Below, in pieces: positions 43,018 through 51,323 of a stretch of 64,000 nt of DNA. The notes beneath the pieces are model-generated. The model had not been told where the DNA came from. It did not search any database and saw only the letters and a program-made list of their open reading frames with translations. A program made the translations under genes and the position numbers. Every line of letters starts with the position of its first letter. Within the stretch, counting starts at the first letter, position 1. The DNA comes from Thermicanus aegyptius DSM 12793 (lineage in GTDB: Bacteria > Bacillota > Bacilli > Thermicanales > Thermicanaceae), in contig NZ_KI783301.1 of NCBI RefSeq assembly GCF_000510645.1, positions 3,115,788 to 3,179,787 of the forward strand, written 5' to 3'.

Positions 43018-44865
43018 CTATTGGTTTTTCCCTTCGATATAAGCCCATTTGTACTCAAATTGGGCGCCAAACGTCTTTTCGAAGAGCCCTTTTACATAAG
43101 GCCGTTGGAGAGAAGCCAGATTCCGGTAGTATACCGGGGCGATCCCCATATCGTCCTGGATGAGAACTTTCTCAGCCTGGATGAAGTAGTCGACCCGCTC
43201 GTCGACGGTTTTCGCCGCACGGGCTTTGGCGACCAGTTCATCATAAGTCTTGTTGGAGTATTTCCCATCGTTGTAAGGACTGTTGGTTTCAAAGAGGAAG
43301 AGCCAGGTGTTGGGGTCATTGTAGTCAGGCCCCCATCCGCTCATGACAACCTGGAAGTTTCCTTCACGGGAGCGTTTCAGCCTTTCTTTAAACGGAACCT
43401 GAACCAAGTCAACCTTGATGCCGAGATTTTGCTCCCACATTGCCTTCAGGAATTCGTTTCCTTTGCGGGCGGTGTCGGTATCGTCGCCAAGAAGTTCAAA
43501 TTTGAAGCTCTTCGGATCGATGCCCGACTCCTGCAAGCCTTCGGCGAGGAGTTGTTTCGCCTGTGCAGGATCATCCTTAAAGAGAGGCCCGCCGTATTTC
43601 GCTTCGGAAAGTTCACGGAAGGTCTTGGTTGCTCCGGAGTAGGCGAGGAATCCGTTGGGCACCAAGCCGTAGGCCGGTTCGGAACCGTTGTTCAGGATGG
43701 TATCCACATAGGCTTTGCGGTCGATGGCCAGGGAGATGGCCTTACGTACCTTCGCATTGTCGAAGGGTTTTACCTTGGTGTTAAACTCAAAATAGAAATG
43801 CGCCATTTCCGGGAAGGTTTTGAAGTTCGGATCGTCCTTATATTGGGGAACCTGCTCCCGGGTTAGTCCGGTGCGATCCACGTCGCCCGCTTCATAGAGG
43901 TTCAACTCGGTGTTCGAATCTTTCACGATGTCGAAGGTGATTTTCTCCAGCTTCACCGTGTTGGCATCCCAATAGGTGGGGTTCTTTGTCAAGGTTACCT
44001 TTTGGTCATGGAGCCATTCCTGCAAGACGAAAGGTCCGTTATAGAGCAAATATTGCGGTTCGGTAGCATATTTATCCTTGTTGGCCTCATAGAATTTCTT
44101 GTTGATCGGCAAGTAGGTTGGGAAGCTGGTCAGCTCCAGCCAGTAGGGAACCGCCTGGGTCAATTCCACCTCCAAGGTGTTGGGGTCAACCACTTTCACG
44201 CCCACCTGATCCCAGGTAACCGGTTGTGGATCTTTGACCGGCTTGCCGAAAGCGACCACATCGGGCGTGGGAACGGTGCCGTCATCCTGTTTGTTGTTCT
44301 TTTCATACGTCGCTTTATCGGTCTCATATTGCTTCTTGAGAACGAGGTAGTTGGTGTAATCGTAGTACTCCTTCGCTCCTTTGATGTAGTCGGTGATCAT
44401 GCTGGCGTATTGGGATGCATTTTCCGCATTGGCCGCCCGCTCCCAGGCATCGGAGAAGTCTTGGGCGGTCACCGGATCGCCGTTCGACCACTTGGCGTTC
44501 TTGTTCAGATGGAAGGTGTATTTCAATCCATCCTGGGATACATCCCATTTCTCAGCGATCCCAGGCTGAATCCCGTCCTGGTTGACACGAACGAGCCCTT
44601 CCTGAACGGCTCCTAGCAAAAGAATGGATAATTGGTCCGTGGTAATCTGCGCATCAAGGGCCGGCGGCTCGTCGGAGAGCATCAGATGAAGCTCCTGGAC
44701 ATCTGCCGGCTTAGCCGTTTGCCCCTGATCTCCCGTATTGTTTTGCCCCTGATCCGAAGGCTGCGCGTTCTGGTTACCGCCGCATCCCGCCAAGCCTACC
44801 GCTAGGGCCAGGACGAGAACCAATAGGGCGGGAAGCCATTTGTTGGTTCGTTTCATTTTGTTCAC
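43018..44865 (-). CDS. oppA: Oligopeptide-binding lipoprotein OppA
   Basis: A 615-residue family 5 solute-binding protein anchored to the outer face of the membrane. The signal peptide WLPALLVLVLALAVG is followed by lipobox LAGC and an Asn/Gln-rich linker; then LHLMLSDEPPALDAQITTDQ, KYTFHLNKNAKWSNGDPVTA (the SBP_bac_5 signature), YLPINKKFYEANKDKYATEP, NPTYWDANTVKLEKITFDIV and VRKAISLAIDRKAYVDTILN. The GTG at 44865 is chosen because AAGGGGG lies 5 bases before it. First gene of opp. Confidence 0.92.
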   Translation of the reverse strand: MNKMKRTNKWLPALLVLVLALAVGLAGCGGNQNAQPSDQGQNNTGDQGQTAKPADVQELHLMLSDEPPALDAQITTDQLSILLLGAVQEGLVRVNQDGIQPGIAEKWDVSQDGLKYTFHLNKNAKWSNGDPVTAQDFSDAWERAANAENASQYASMITDYIKGAKEYYDYTNYLVLKKQYETDKATYEKNNKQDDGTVPTPDVVAFGKPVKDPQPVTWDQVGVKVVDPNTLEVELTQAVPYWLELTSFPTYLPINKKFYEANKDKYATEPQYLLYNGPFVLQEWLHDQKVTLTKNPTYWDANTVKLEKITFDIVKDSNTELNLYEAGDVDRTGLTREQVPQYKDDPNFKTFPEMAHFYFEFNTKVKPFDNAKVRKAISLAIDRKAYVDTILNNGSEPAYGLVPNGFLAYSGATKTFRELSEAKYGGPLFKDDPAQAKQLLAEGLQESGIDPKSFKFELLGDDTDTARKGNEFLKAMWEQNLGIKVDLVQVPFKERLKRSREGNFQVVMSGWGPDYNDPNTWLFLFETNSPYNDGKYSNKTYDELVAKARAAKTVDERVDYFIQAEKVLIQDDMGIAPVYYRNLASLQRPYVKGLFEKTFGAQFEYKWAYIEGKNQ

Positions 44866-44935
44866 CAAAACCCCCTTATAAAAAATGGTTTTATGATTAT
44901 GGTCCATAGGACCTATAATCCAAACACTATCTATT

Positions 44936-44964
44936 ACTATAATATTATTTCTGAAACTTTTCAA
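44936..44964 (-). promoter_or_regulatory. SigA promoter of the opp operon
   Basis: On the minus strand TTGAAA (44964-44959) and TATAGT (44941-44936) are spaced by 17 bp, giving a leader of about 65 bases that contains the palindrome GGTCC-ATA-GGACC (44901-44913). Confidence 0.6.
44945..44959 (-). promoter_or_regulatory. Candidate CodY box in the opp promoter spacer
   Basis: AAGTTTCAGAAATAA on the minus strand matches the CodY consensus AATTTTCWGAAAATT at 11 of 15 positions and covers the whole spacer between -35 and -10. opp operons are classical CodY targets in Bacillota. Confidence 0.45.
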
Positions 44965-44982
44965 TAGAATCTTTATTTCCAT

Positions 44983-45267
44983 TATAATGTTTTATTTTTC
45001 CAATTCGCCTAGAAAGAACCGTTTCAAGCTGTCCGCGGTCCCCGCGGCTTTTATCCATACTTTTCACAGGAACATCGATTCTCCTTGTTCTGTGAATGGA
45101 AACGCCGTTTCACGGAACGGTATTTTAAAGAATTTACCCTGGTAATGCTTGAAAACGTGTGTGCATTAAAGCGTTTGAGAGATGAAAAGTTGAATGAGGA
45201 TTCTCCTTGTATATTTATACCATCATTTTAATTTCATTTCATCCTGTTCTTTTTTCCAGCCGGATCA
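44983..45267. other. Intergenic region between yaaR and oppA
   Basis: 285 bp without a gene. It contains a 12-base word GATTCTCCTTGT twice (45077-45088 and 45199-45210), an imperfect hairpin CACAGGAACA...TGTTCTGTG (45066-45093) and CCGTT...AACGG (about 45107-45122). No reading frame or known RNA family is recognisable. Confidence 0.4.
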
Positions 45268-45711
45268 TCACACAAAATAATTGATAAGTAAACCTTTTAT
45301 CTCCCCGATCTCCTCCAAAAGAACTAGTCCTTCCGACTGATTTCGCAGAATTTCCTCCGTCAGGCGCGCCAGATGGCTGTCAACCTCCTCCACGAGACGG
45401 TACACCTTCATCCGGCCTCTGTAGTTGGAGCCCACCCTCTCTTCGACGCGGAGCGCTTGCGATAGGGCTTCATCGAGAAATTCTCTGACCAGTTTTTTGT
45501 AACGGTTTAAATCATCCAACGTGCGGGTAAGGGTCAATTTTCCCCCCTGATCTTCGATCTCGGCAAGAAGGCTTTTAAGGCGCCTTGCCCCCTGTTCCTC
45601 CTCTTTCTCCTTCAGAAGATCGTCAAAGGCAGGACCGTTGGAGGACCGGACGGTTCGAAGAGAGAACGAAGAAGTAATTTCTTTCTTTTGCGATCCGCGG
45701 CTTATTTTCAT
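45268..45711 (-). CDS. yaaR: YaaR family protein (DUF327)
   Basis: A 147-residue helical protein of the YaaR/DUF327 family. Diagnostic text: FDDLLKEKEEEQGARRLKSL, LAEIEDQGGKLTLTRTLDDL, NRYKKLVREFLDEALSQALR and the C-terminal GEIKGLLINYFV. Function unknown; in bacilli the gene is often near flagellar or tmk genes, and here it follows fliT by 132 bp. Confidence 0.85.
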   Translation of the reverse strand: MKISRGSQKKEITSSFSLRTVRSSNGPAFDDLLKEKEEEQGARRLKSLLAEIEDQGGKLTLTRTLDDLNRYKKLVREFLDEALSQALRVEERVGSNYRGRMKVYRLVEEVDSHLARLTEEILRNQSEGLVLLEEIGEIKGLLINYFV

Positions 45712-45843
45712 CAGTAAAGATCGCCTCCCGGTGGTTTACGATTTCCATCATTGGGCATCCGGAACACCCCATCTGACTCTATTTCACCCGCAAGGGATGG
45801 GCCGAGGTTTTCGCCTCATGAATCCTTATTTCGGAAAATTCTT

Positions 45844-46218
45844 TCACCTACGACGGTTTTCTCCGATGCGGCGGTCAATAAATCCGCCTCCAGGCGAATC
45901 ATAGCTTTGCTTATAGCCGGCTCGGGCCACTTTCCCCCGATGGATGCGAGAGAGCTGTTCCTTCGCCTCATCCCGGAGCCGATGAAGATGATACTGAAGC
46001 TCCTCTTCCTTGGCATAGATCTTCTCCATGAGGGCTTGAAGCGATTCTTTTTCTCCTCGGTTCTCTACATGATCATGAAGACGGCGAATCATCTCCTCCC
46101 GCCGATCCAGTGATTCCGCAATCGCTTCGATCTCTCCCTCCTTGGCATGAGCTATGGCTTCTTCAGTCATTAAAAGGTAGGCCGTGAGAGTTTCCCATGT
46201 ACCGTTCTCTTTCGGCAT
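45844..46218 (-). CDS. fliT: FliT/FlgN-like flagellar chaperone
   Basis: A 124-residue helical protein immediately downstream of fliS, the position of fliT in bacilli. It has an N-terminal helix bundle (WETLTAYLLMTEEAIAHAKE, ESLDRREEMIRRLHDHVENR), a second helix EKESLQALMEKIYAKEEELQ and a C-terminal tail YDSPGGGFIDRRI similar to the hydrophobic tail of FlgN/FliT chaperones, which bind FliD or hook-filament proteins. Assignment rests on position and architecture. A terminator separates it from fliS, so it may depend on read-through or a promoter of its own. Confidence 0.6.
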   Translation of the reverse strand: MPKENGTWETLTAYLLMTEEAIAHAKEGEIEAIAESLDRREEMIRRLHDHVENRGEKESLQALMEKIYAKEEELQYHLHRLRDEAKEQLSRIHRGKVARAGYKQSYDSPGGGFIDRRIGENRRR

Positions 46219-46241
46219 GAATCACCATCCCTCCGCTCACG

Positions 46242-46269
46242 AAAAAGAGCCGTATACTTTATACGGCTC
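46242..46269 (-). terminator. Intrinsic terminator between fliS and fliT
   Basis: GAGCCGTATA-AAG-TATACGGCTC followed by TTTTTC on the minus strand: a ten-base perfect stem with T-run. Confidence 0.85.
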
Positions 46270-46386
46270 ATTATAGTCCTATATCGCCATTTCGTCCAGA
46301 AAATTGATCTTTGTATACGAGATAAACGTTAAGTTATTTGACATTGATTGCAAAATTTAGATTCCAGCTTCCTAGACGTCATCTTC

Positions 46387-46770
46387 TTAGACGGAAGAAG
46401 GCGCTTCACTCCTCGCCCTCTCCATCGCCTCCTTCCAGGTGGATCGAAAATCTTCGAAGAGGCCGATCACCTCATCGATTTTTCCCACATCTTTTTTCGC
46501 ATTGGCTTCTACGGTATGCCGTTTCATGAAATCGTAGAGATCGCCGATCTGGTTCGCGATTTCAATCTCCCGGTTTAAGCCAAGCTCAAGTTCGGTAAGG
46601 ATATCCTGCACCCGAATCAGGTGGCGGTGAGCCTCTTCGTAACGCTTCTCCTCGATAGCCTTTTTGGCCATTTTTGAGAAGCGGATGCCTGCATTATAGA
46701 GCATAAGAACCAGCTCTTGCGGTGAGGCGGTTAACACCTGCTGCTCCTGGTACACCTGCGAAGCGTTCAT
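46387..46770 (-). CDS. fliS: Flagellin export chaperone FliS
   Basis: A 127-residue four-helix protein that keeps flagellin unfolded and unpolymerised in the cytoplasm. The N-terminus MNASQVYQEQQVLTASPQEL and VLMLYNAGIRFSKMAKKAIE are highly characteristic. Located between fliD and fliT as in Bacillus. Confidence 0.93.
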   Translation of the reverse strand: MNASQVYQEQQVLTASPQELVLMLYNAGIRFSKMAKKAIEEKRYEEAHRHLIRVQDILTELELGLNREIEIANQIGDLYDFMKRHTVEANAKKDVGKIDEVIGLFEDFRSTWKEAMERARSEAPSSV

Positions 46771-46802
46771 CGGTTATCTCCTTCCCTTTGCCGTACATCC
46801 TT

Positions 46803-46858
46803 TGTTTATCGCTCTGTTTATCGCTCTGCTGAAATGCTCGTTCCATTCTCGTTCCATT
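46803..46858. repeat. Two adjacent tandem duplications in the fliD-fliS spacer
   Basis: TGTTTATCGCTC occurs twice head to tail (46803-46814, 46815-46826) and CTCGTTCCATT twice (46837-46847, 46848-46858). Both are exact and non-coding. Confidence 0.9.
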
Positions 46859-46900
46859 TAGGAAGTTCTGTTGTCGGTAGTTCCTCTCTTATTCATCGGG

Positions 46901-48448
46901 TTACTGCCCGCCGCCAAACTGCTGCATCAACCAGCCGCTCTGCATATTGGCCCGCTGGATCGCCTGCTCCATGGCGGTAAACTGCCGCCAATAGCGGTCT
47001 TCCACTTGTTTTAGGTGATCTTCAAAATTGCTCATATCATCCGCTAACTGATCCAATGCTTTCCCGATGACGCTTTCCGTATCCGTCGTCATCGCCGGGC
47101 TTCCGGCTTTATCGGTCAGCTTTTTGATCGCAGAATTTAGCGAATCGTAGAGGCGGACGGCTAACCCCCGTTCGTCCACGTTATCATTGGGATCTGTATC
47201 GACCTGGGTAAAGAGAGCCATCACTTTCTCCGGATTCTGCTCCAAAGCGGACCTGAGCTTCGTCTCATCGATTATGATTTTCCCATTGGTTTCATAGGAA
47301 CCTGTGGTAAACCCCAGATCAAACATGCTGTCCATGGAAGGGTCGAGTCCGGCTACGGAATTGGAGAAACCGGCGCGGAGTTGGTACAGGGTCCCTTGGA
47401 GGAGGTCATCCCGCTGCAGAATTCCGCTTCTCGCCTTTGCTTCCCACTTCTCCACCTGTTGATCCGTCATCGCCTCCCGTTGGGCGTCGGTGAGGGGGAG
47501 ATAATCCCGATACTTCGGTTCGGACAGCTTCGCGTTGATCTTATCGATCGTGTCGTTATATTTCCCGATGAACTGGACGATCTTATCGAAGACGGCGTCG
47601 GTATCGTTGGAGACGGTGAGTTGAACCGGTGAGGATGTGGTGCCGTTTAATGTGAGGTTAAGACCGTTGATGGAAAAGGCGTTGCTACTATTTGTGATCG
47701 TAACACCATTAACCTGATTATCCACCACATAGCGAATGGATGCATCATCTCCATGGTAGTTTCCTGGGGTGATCTTTAGCATGTCCCTCACGAAATTCTC
47801 TGCACCATCGGTAATCTCTATATTAGCGCTCTTCCCTGTGGAGGTTGTATTCAGGAAAAAGAGGCCATATGTTGAATCAAAGGATGCGGTGACGCCAAGA
47901 TTGGCCTCGTTAATTCTTTTTACCACATCATAGATTGTTTCTTTCGCAGTATCGAAGGTGAATGTTTCTTTATTATTTAAAGTAAAGGTGACTGTTGGTG
48001 TGTTGGTTAATCCAAATTGCGTTGCCAGATTGAGTGTATCCCCCGAAGAAGATGAAGAAGAAGGGAGTTTTTGGGAACTTACCAGCGAGACTCCTTTGGC
48101 CACACTATCCACGTAAATCTTATGAATCCCTAATTGTGCATTGGTGCCAGCAGTTGCAGTTACTACACTGGGATCAGAAGAAGTTACCTTCTTCGTAAGG
48201 TACGTCCCCTGCAGCTTCATATCAAAGGCGGCATTTCGCAAGTCCAACAGCAGGGAATTCATCTCCCGGTAGGCATCCCGCTGCCATTCGAGCAGCTGTT
48301 TCTTCTGCATCATCTTATCCAATGGGATTCGCTCGGCATCCATCAGTTTCTTTACGATGGATTCCGTATCCATCCCAGATGCGAGGCCGGAAATCCGGTT
48401 CCAATACAGGGTACTGCTACTGCCGCTACCTGAAATACTCGTAGCCAT
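46901..48448 (-). CDS. fliD: Flagellar filament capping protein FliD
   Basis: A 515-residue hook-associated protein 2 that caps the growing filament and inserts flagellin. The conserved N-terminal region is RISGLASGMDTESIVKKLMD followed by a coiled coil (DKMMQKKQLLEWQRDAYREM); the FliD_C region (NDTIDKINAKLSEPKYRDYL, LTDAQREAMTDQQVEKWEAK) and the terminal coiled coil (LKQVEDRYWRQFTAMEQAIQ) are present. The ATG at 48448 has AAAGGAGG upstream. Transcribed with flaG from a SigD-type promoter. Confidence 0.94.
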   Translation of the reverse strand: MATSISGSGSSSTLYWNRISGLASGMDTESIVKKLMDAERIPLDKMMQKKQLLEWQRDAYREMNSLLLDLRNAAFDMKLQGTYLTKKVTSSDPSVVTATAGTNAQLGIHKIYVDSVAKGVSLVSSQKLPSSSSSSGDTLNLATQFGLTNTPTVTFTLNNKETFTFDTAKETIYDVVKRINEANLGVTASFDSTYGLFFLNTTSTGKSANIEITDGAENFVRDMLKITPGNYHGDDASIRYVVDNQVNGVTITNSSNAFSINGLNLTLNGTTSSPVQLTVSNDTDAVFDKIVQFIGKYNDTIDKINAKLSEPKYRDYLPLTDAQREAMTDQQVEKWEAKARSGILQRDDLLQGTLYQLRAGFSNSVAGLDPSMDSMFDLGFTTGSYETNGKIIIDETKLRSALEQNPEKVMALFTQVDTDPNDNVDERGLAVRLYDSLNSAIKKLTDKAGSPAMTTDTESVIGKALDQLADDMSNFEDHLKQVEDRYWRQFTAMEQAIQRANMQSGWLMQQFGGGQ

Positions 48449-48516
48449 CTTTTTTCCTCCTTTCACTTCGTTTCACGTTCGCTATCTCTCATTTCAATCC
48501 CCACCCACAGCGGGCG

Positions 48517-48921
48517 CTACACCTTTTCATCGATGATTAACCCGATCTGCTCCCAGATGCTGGCCACCATATCAAGGAGCTTTTTCGGGGGAATCTCCCG
48601 GATCACTTCATTGGTATTGTCATCAATGATCTGAACGTAATACTCACCAATCTTTTCGTGATACAAAAATTTCAAATGAGAATGGGTGGGATTCAGGATG
48701 GCATTAAAGCCCTCCACCGCCTTCTTCGCCTCCTCAGGGGTAAGGGTTCCCCTCTCCCGGGCGGCCTTCGCATCTCGCCCAGGGTTCTCCCTATCCCGGT
48801 CCTGATCTTTCATTCCATTGATCATAAATACATCCTCAGCCATTCCTGGGCTCACCCTCCGACCGGGTGTCACAGGTGTAACCGGCCTAACCCCTCCCTG
48901 GGTAATCCGATCGATTTCCAT
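48517..48921 (-). CDS. flaG: FlaG family flagellar protein
   Basis: A 134-residue FlaG protein: a disordered, charged N-terminus and the compact FlaG domain at the C-terminus (LKFLYHEKIGEYYVQIIDDN followed by TNEVIREIPPKKLLDMVASI). FlaG proteins influence filament length in some bacteria. The ATG at 48921 follows GGGAGGGAGAAGGT. First gene of flaG-fliD-fliS. Confidence 0.88.
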   Translation of the reverse strand: MEIDRITQGGVRPVTPVTPGRRVSPGMAEDVFMINGMKDQDRDRENPGRDAKAARERGTLTPEEAKKAVEGFNAILNPTHSHLKFLYHEKIGEYYVQIIDDNTNEVIREIPPKKLLDMVASIWEQIGLIIDEKV

Positions 48922-48958
48922 ACCTTCTCCCTCCCTGGAGAAATTCATCCTATTGGGA

Positions 48959-48985
48959 TTATCGGCATATGGAGGTTAACTTTTG
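48959..48985 (-). promoter_or_regulatory. SigD-type (sigma 28) flagellar promoter
   Basis: On the minus strand CAAA (48985-48982), 15 bp, then GCCGATAA (48966-48959), against the SigD consensus TAAA-N15-GCCGATAT. It lies about 38 bp upstream of flaG, so the late flagellar genes are probably under SigD. Confidence 0.75.
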
Positions 48986-49478
48986 AATAGGTCAGATCCT
49001 TGTGGATGCTTCAACTGCCATCCAACATAACCCGATTTGCCCGCCACGGATAGGCAAATGCACTCCGCTTGCGGTTCTTGCTTACCGGTTAATCTGTAAA
49101 CGTATTGAATCTTGATGCCTACATCATAGACAGACTTTCTCCCCATGGAATCAAAAGGTTAAATCTCTCAATTTCCGCAATTCTTCGCTCGTTGATACCC
49201 TCCTGTTCAATACCGATCCTCCAAAAAATAGCCAATAAATCCTATTGTAATGCAATGTTAAACATTTAGAATAAAAGAAGGTAAAAATTATCGAATCATG
49301 GAGGCAGAAAAACCGATCCTTCCGAAAAGGGAGATCGCCATGCTATAGAGGCTCGTCTCTTTATCGTACGATGCCAACCGGTTCCTTGTCACTATGTTTT
49401 ACATCTAGATTGTGCAAAAAAGGTGACATCACAACGTCCCTTTTTTATATTTCTATTTCTGCAGGAGGTGAAGCGCAG
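48986..49478. other. Divergent intergenic region flaG / chemotaxis receptor
   Basis: 490 bp without a convincing gene. A candidate SigA promoter toward the receptor, TTGTAA-N16-TAGAAT (49245-49272), would give a leader of about 200 bases. No SigD-like element faces the receptor gene and no riboswitch is recognisable. Confidence 0.35.
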
Positions 49479-51263
49479 ATGGGAAAGGCACAGGATTCAC
49501 AAACGGCGAAAAAGAAAGGAGGTTTATTTACGTTTCGATCCTTAAAAACAAAATTACTCGTCTTTTTTCTGCTTGTATCCGTGATCCCTCTACTTGGTCT
49601 TAGCTTTACAAACTACTATTTTTCAAAGGAATCACTCATTCAGACGAAAAAACAGGCCCTTAAAATGATCGTGGATAGCGCTTACGTATTGGCCGAAGAA
49701 TTAGAATCGGAGGTCAAGGAAGGGAAGCTAACCCGAGATGAGGCACAGGAGCGATTCCGAATCGCTCTCGTTGGAGAAAAACAGCCGGACGGGACGAGAA
49801 AAATCCCCGCCAATTCTCCGCGGATTGGTGAAGGAGATTATTTCTTCGCCTATAACAAAGAGATACGAGCCGTGATGCATCCGAAAAACTTCGAAGGGCA
49901 GATCAAGGATGACCCGAACGTAGAAGGAAAACGGGTCAACCGGGAAATGTACAACCAAAAAGAAGGCTATTACAGTTTTATGTGGCAAAACCCCGGCGAG
50001 ACAACCCCGCGCCCGAAGATCGCTTATTTACGCTATTTCGAACCTTGGGATTGGGTGATCGTCATGGGTTCTTACTATGACAATTTTTATAGAGAAGCCA
50101 ACGAATCGCGGAATCTATCCATTCTCATATCGGTTTTGGGGGTCATCGCCGTCATTATTGTTTCCTTGTTTATTAGTTCACGTTTTGTGAAACAGATAAA
50201 CCATATGAAAACTGTGGTTCAGAAAATGGGAGAAGGCGATTTTACAGAAAAGATTGAGACGCGTAGCAAGGATGAATTTGGCGATATGGCGAACAGTCTG
50301 AATGATTCGATTCGTCAAATGAATCACGTCATCACAGAAGTGAAAGATGCCTCTTCTCTCATGAAAAGCGCCACGAACCATCTCTCGGAAGGATCGGAAC
50401 AACTGAGCAAAGCGGCGGAAGAGATCTCCGCATCCATTGAAGAGGTGGCATCCGGAGCGGAGAAAAGCGCTGAAAACCTACAGGAGCTTACTCATTTCAT
50501 GGAGGAATTAACCATTGATCTCGATGATACATCAAATTATGTTCAGAAGGTGACCGACATTTCCTCTAAGACCAAGGAAGTAAGTGCAGAAGGGAAAGAA
50601 AAGATCAAAGAAACGGTAGAACAGATGAACAATATTCATGATGCCGTTCACTTCATTGAAGAGGTAACCGGGAAACTGACGGAGCGCATGAAGGAGATTC
50701 ATCAGTTCGTCAATGTCATTACGGAAATATCATCCCAAACGAACCTTCTCGCTTTAAATGCGGCCATTGAAGCAGCAAGGGCGGGAGAACACGGAAAAGG
50801 CTTTGCCGTCGTGGCGGATGAGGTGAGAAAACTGGCGGAACAATCGAATCGGTCGGCCGGGGAAATTCAGAACCTCATCGACGACATCATGAATGAGACG
50901 AAAAAAAGCCGTGACGCCGTACTTAAAGGGAGCCAATCCGTGAATGAAGGGATTCAGGTGGTAAAAAGCACAGGGACCAGCTTTGATGAAATTCTGAGCC
51001 ATATCGATCGTTTGGTTGATGAGATGAACGGGGTTAACGGGGCGATCATGAAGATCAACAAGAAAACCCAAAAGGCTGCCGAATCCATTTATGAATTGAG
51101 CGCTTTTCATCAAGAAACCAACTCCAATACACAAAATGTAGCCGCATCTGTAGAGGAACAGAGCGCCATGACCCGGGATATTTTTGAACATATGCGTCAA
51201 TTATCGGAGCGGGCTGAGAAACTGGAAGCCCTCACTCGATCATTCAAACTGGCGGCGGAATAA
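49479..51263 (+). CDS. Methyl-accepting chemotaxis protein with Cache sensor
   Basis: A 594-residue receptor. TM1 is near residues 25-45 ([20 protein letters not shown]). The extracellular sensor is a single Cache_2-type domain ending with [29 protein letters not shown] and [18 protein letters not shown]2 ([20 protein letters not shown]) is followed by HAMP and a long signalling coiled coil whose tip is [20 protein letters not shown] and [14 protein letters not shown]. The ATG at 49479 has AGGAGGTG upstream. The ligand is unknown; Cache sensors often bind organic acids or amino acids. Confidence 0.93.
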   Translation: MGKAQDSQTAKKKGGLFTFRSLKTKLLVFFLLVSVIPLLGLSFTNYYFSKESLIQTKKQALKMIVDSAYVLAEELESEVKEGKLTRDEAQERFRIALVGEKQPDGTRKIPANSPRIGEGDYFFAYNKEIRAVMHPKNFEGQIKDDPNVEGKRVNREMYNQKEGYYSFMWQNPGETTPRPKIAYLRYFEPWDWVIVMGSYYDNFYREANESRNLSILISVLGVIAVIIVSLFISSRFVKQINHMKTVVQKMGEGDFTEKIETRSKDEFGDMANSLNDSIRQMNHVITEVKDASSLMKSATNHLSEGSEQLSKAAEEISASIEEVASGAEKSAENLQELTHFMEELTIDLDDTSNYVQKVTDISSKTKEVSAEGKEKIKETVEQMNNIHDAVHFIEEVTGKLTERMKEIHQFVNVITEISSQTNLLALNAAIEAARAGEHGKGFAVVADEVRKLAEQSNRSAGEIQNLIDDIMNETKKSRDAVLKGSQSVNEGIQVVKSTGTSFDEILSHIDRLVDEMNGVNGAIMKINKKTQKAAESIYELSAFHQETNSNTQNVAASVEEQSAMTRDIFEHMRQLSERAEKLEALTRSFKLAAE

Positions 51264-51323
51264 GTTCATCCGCCCATTGCCCGAAAATGGTTTGAAGATT
51301 TAAGATAAAGGAGATGAGGAAGA

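Noticed and set aside
42931-43866. Plus-strand open frame of 311 codons opposite oppA
   Set aside because: Antisense to a well-supported binding protein gene, with no protein-like motifs.
49320-49478. Extended N-terminus of the chemotaxis receptor from 49371
   Set aside because: The upstream codons lack a ribosome site and precede the N-terminal TM without similarity to receptors; AGGAGGTG before 49479 fixes the start there.
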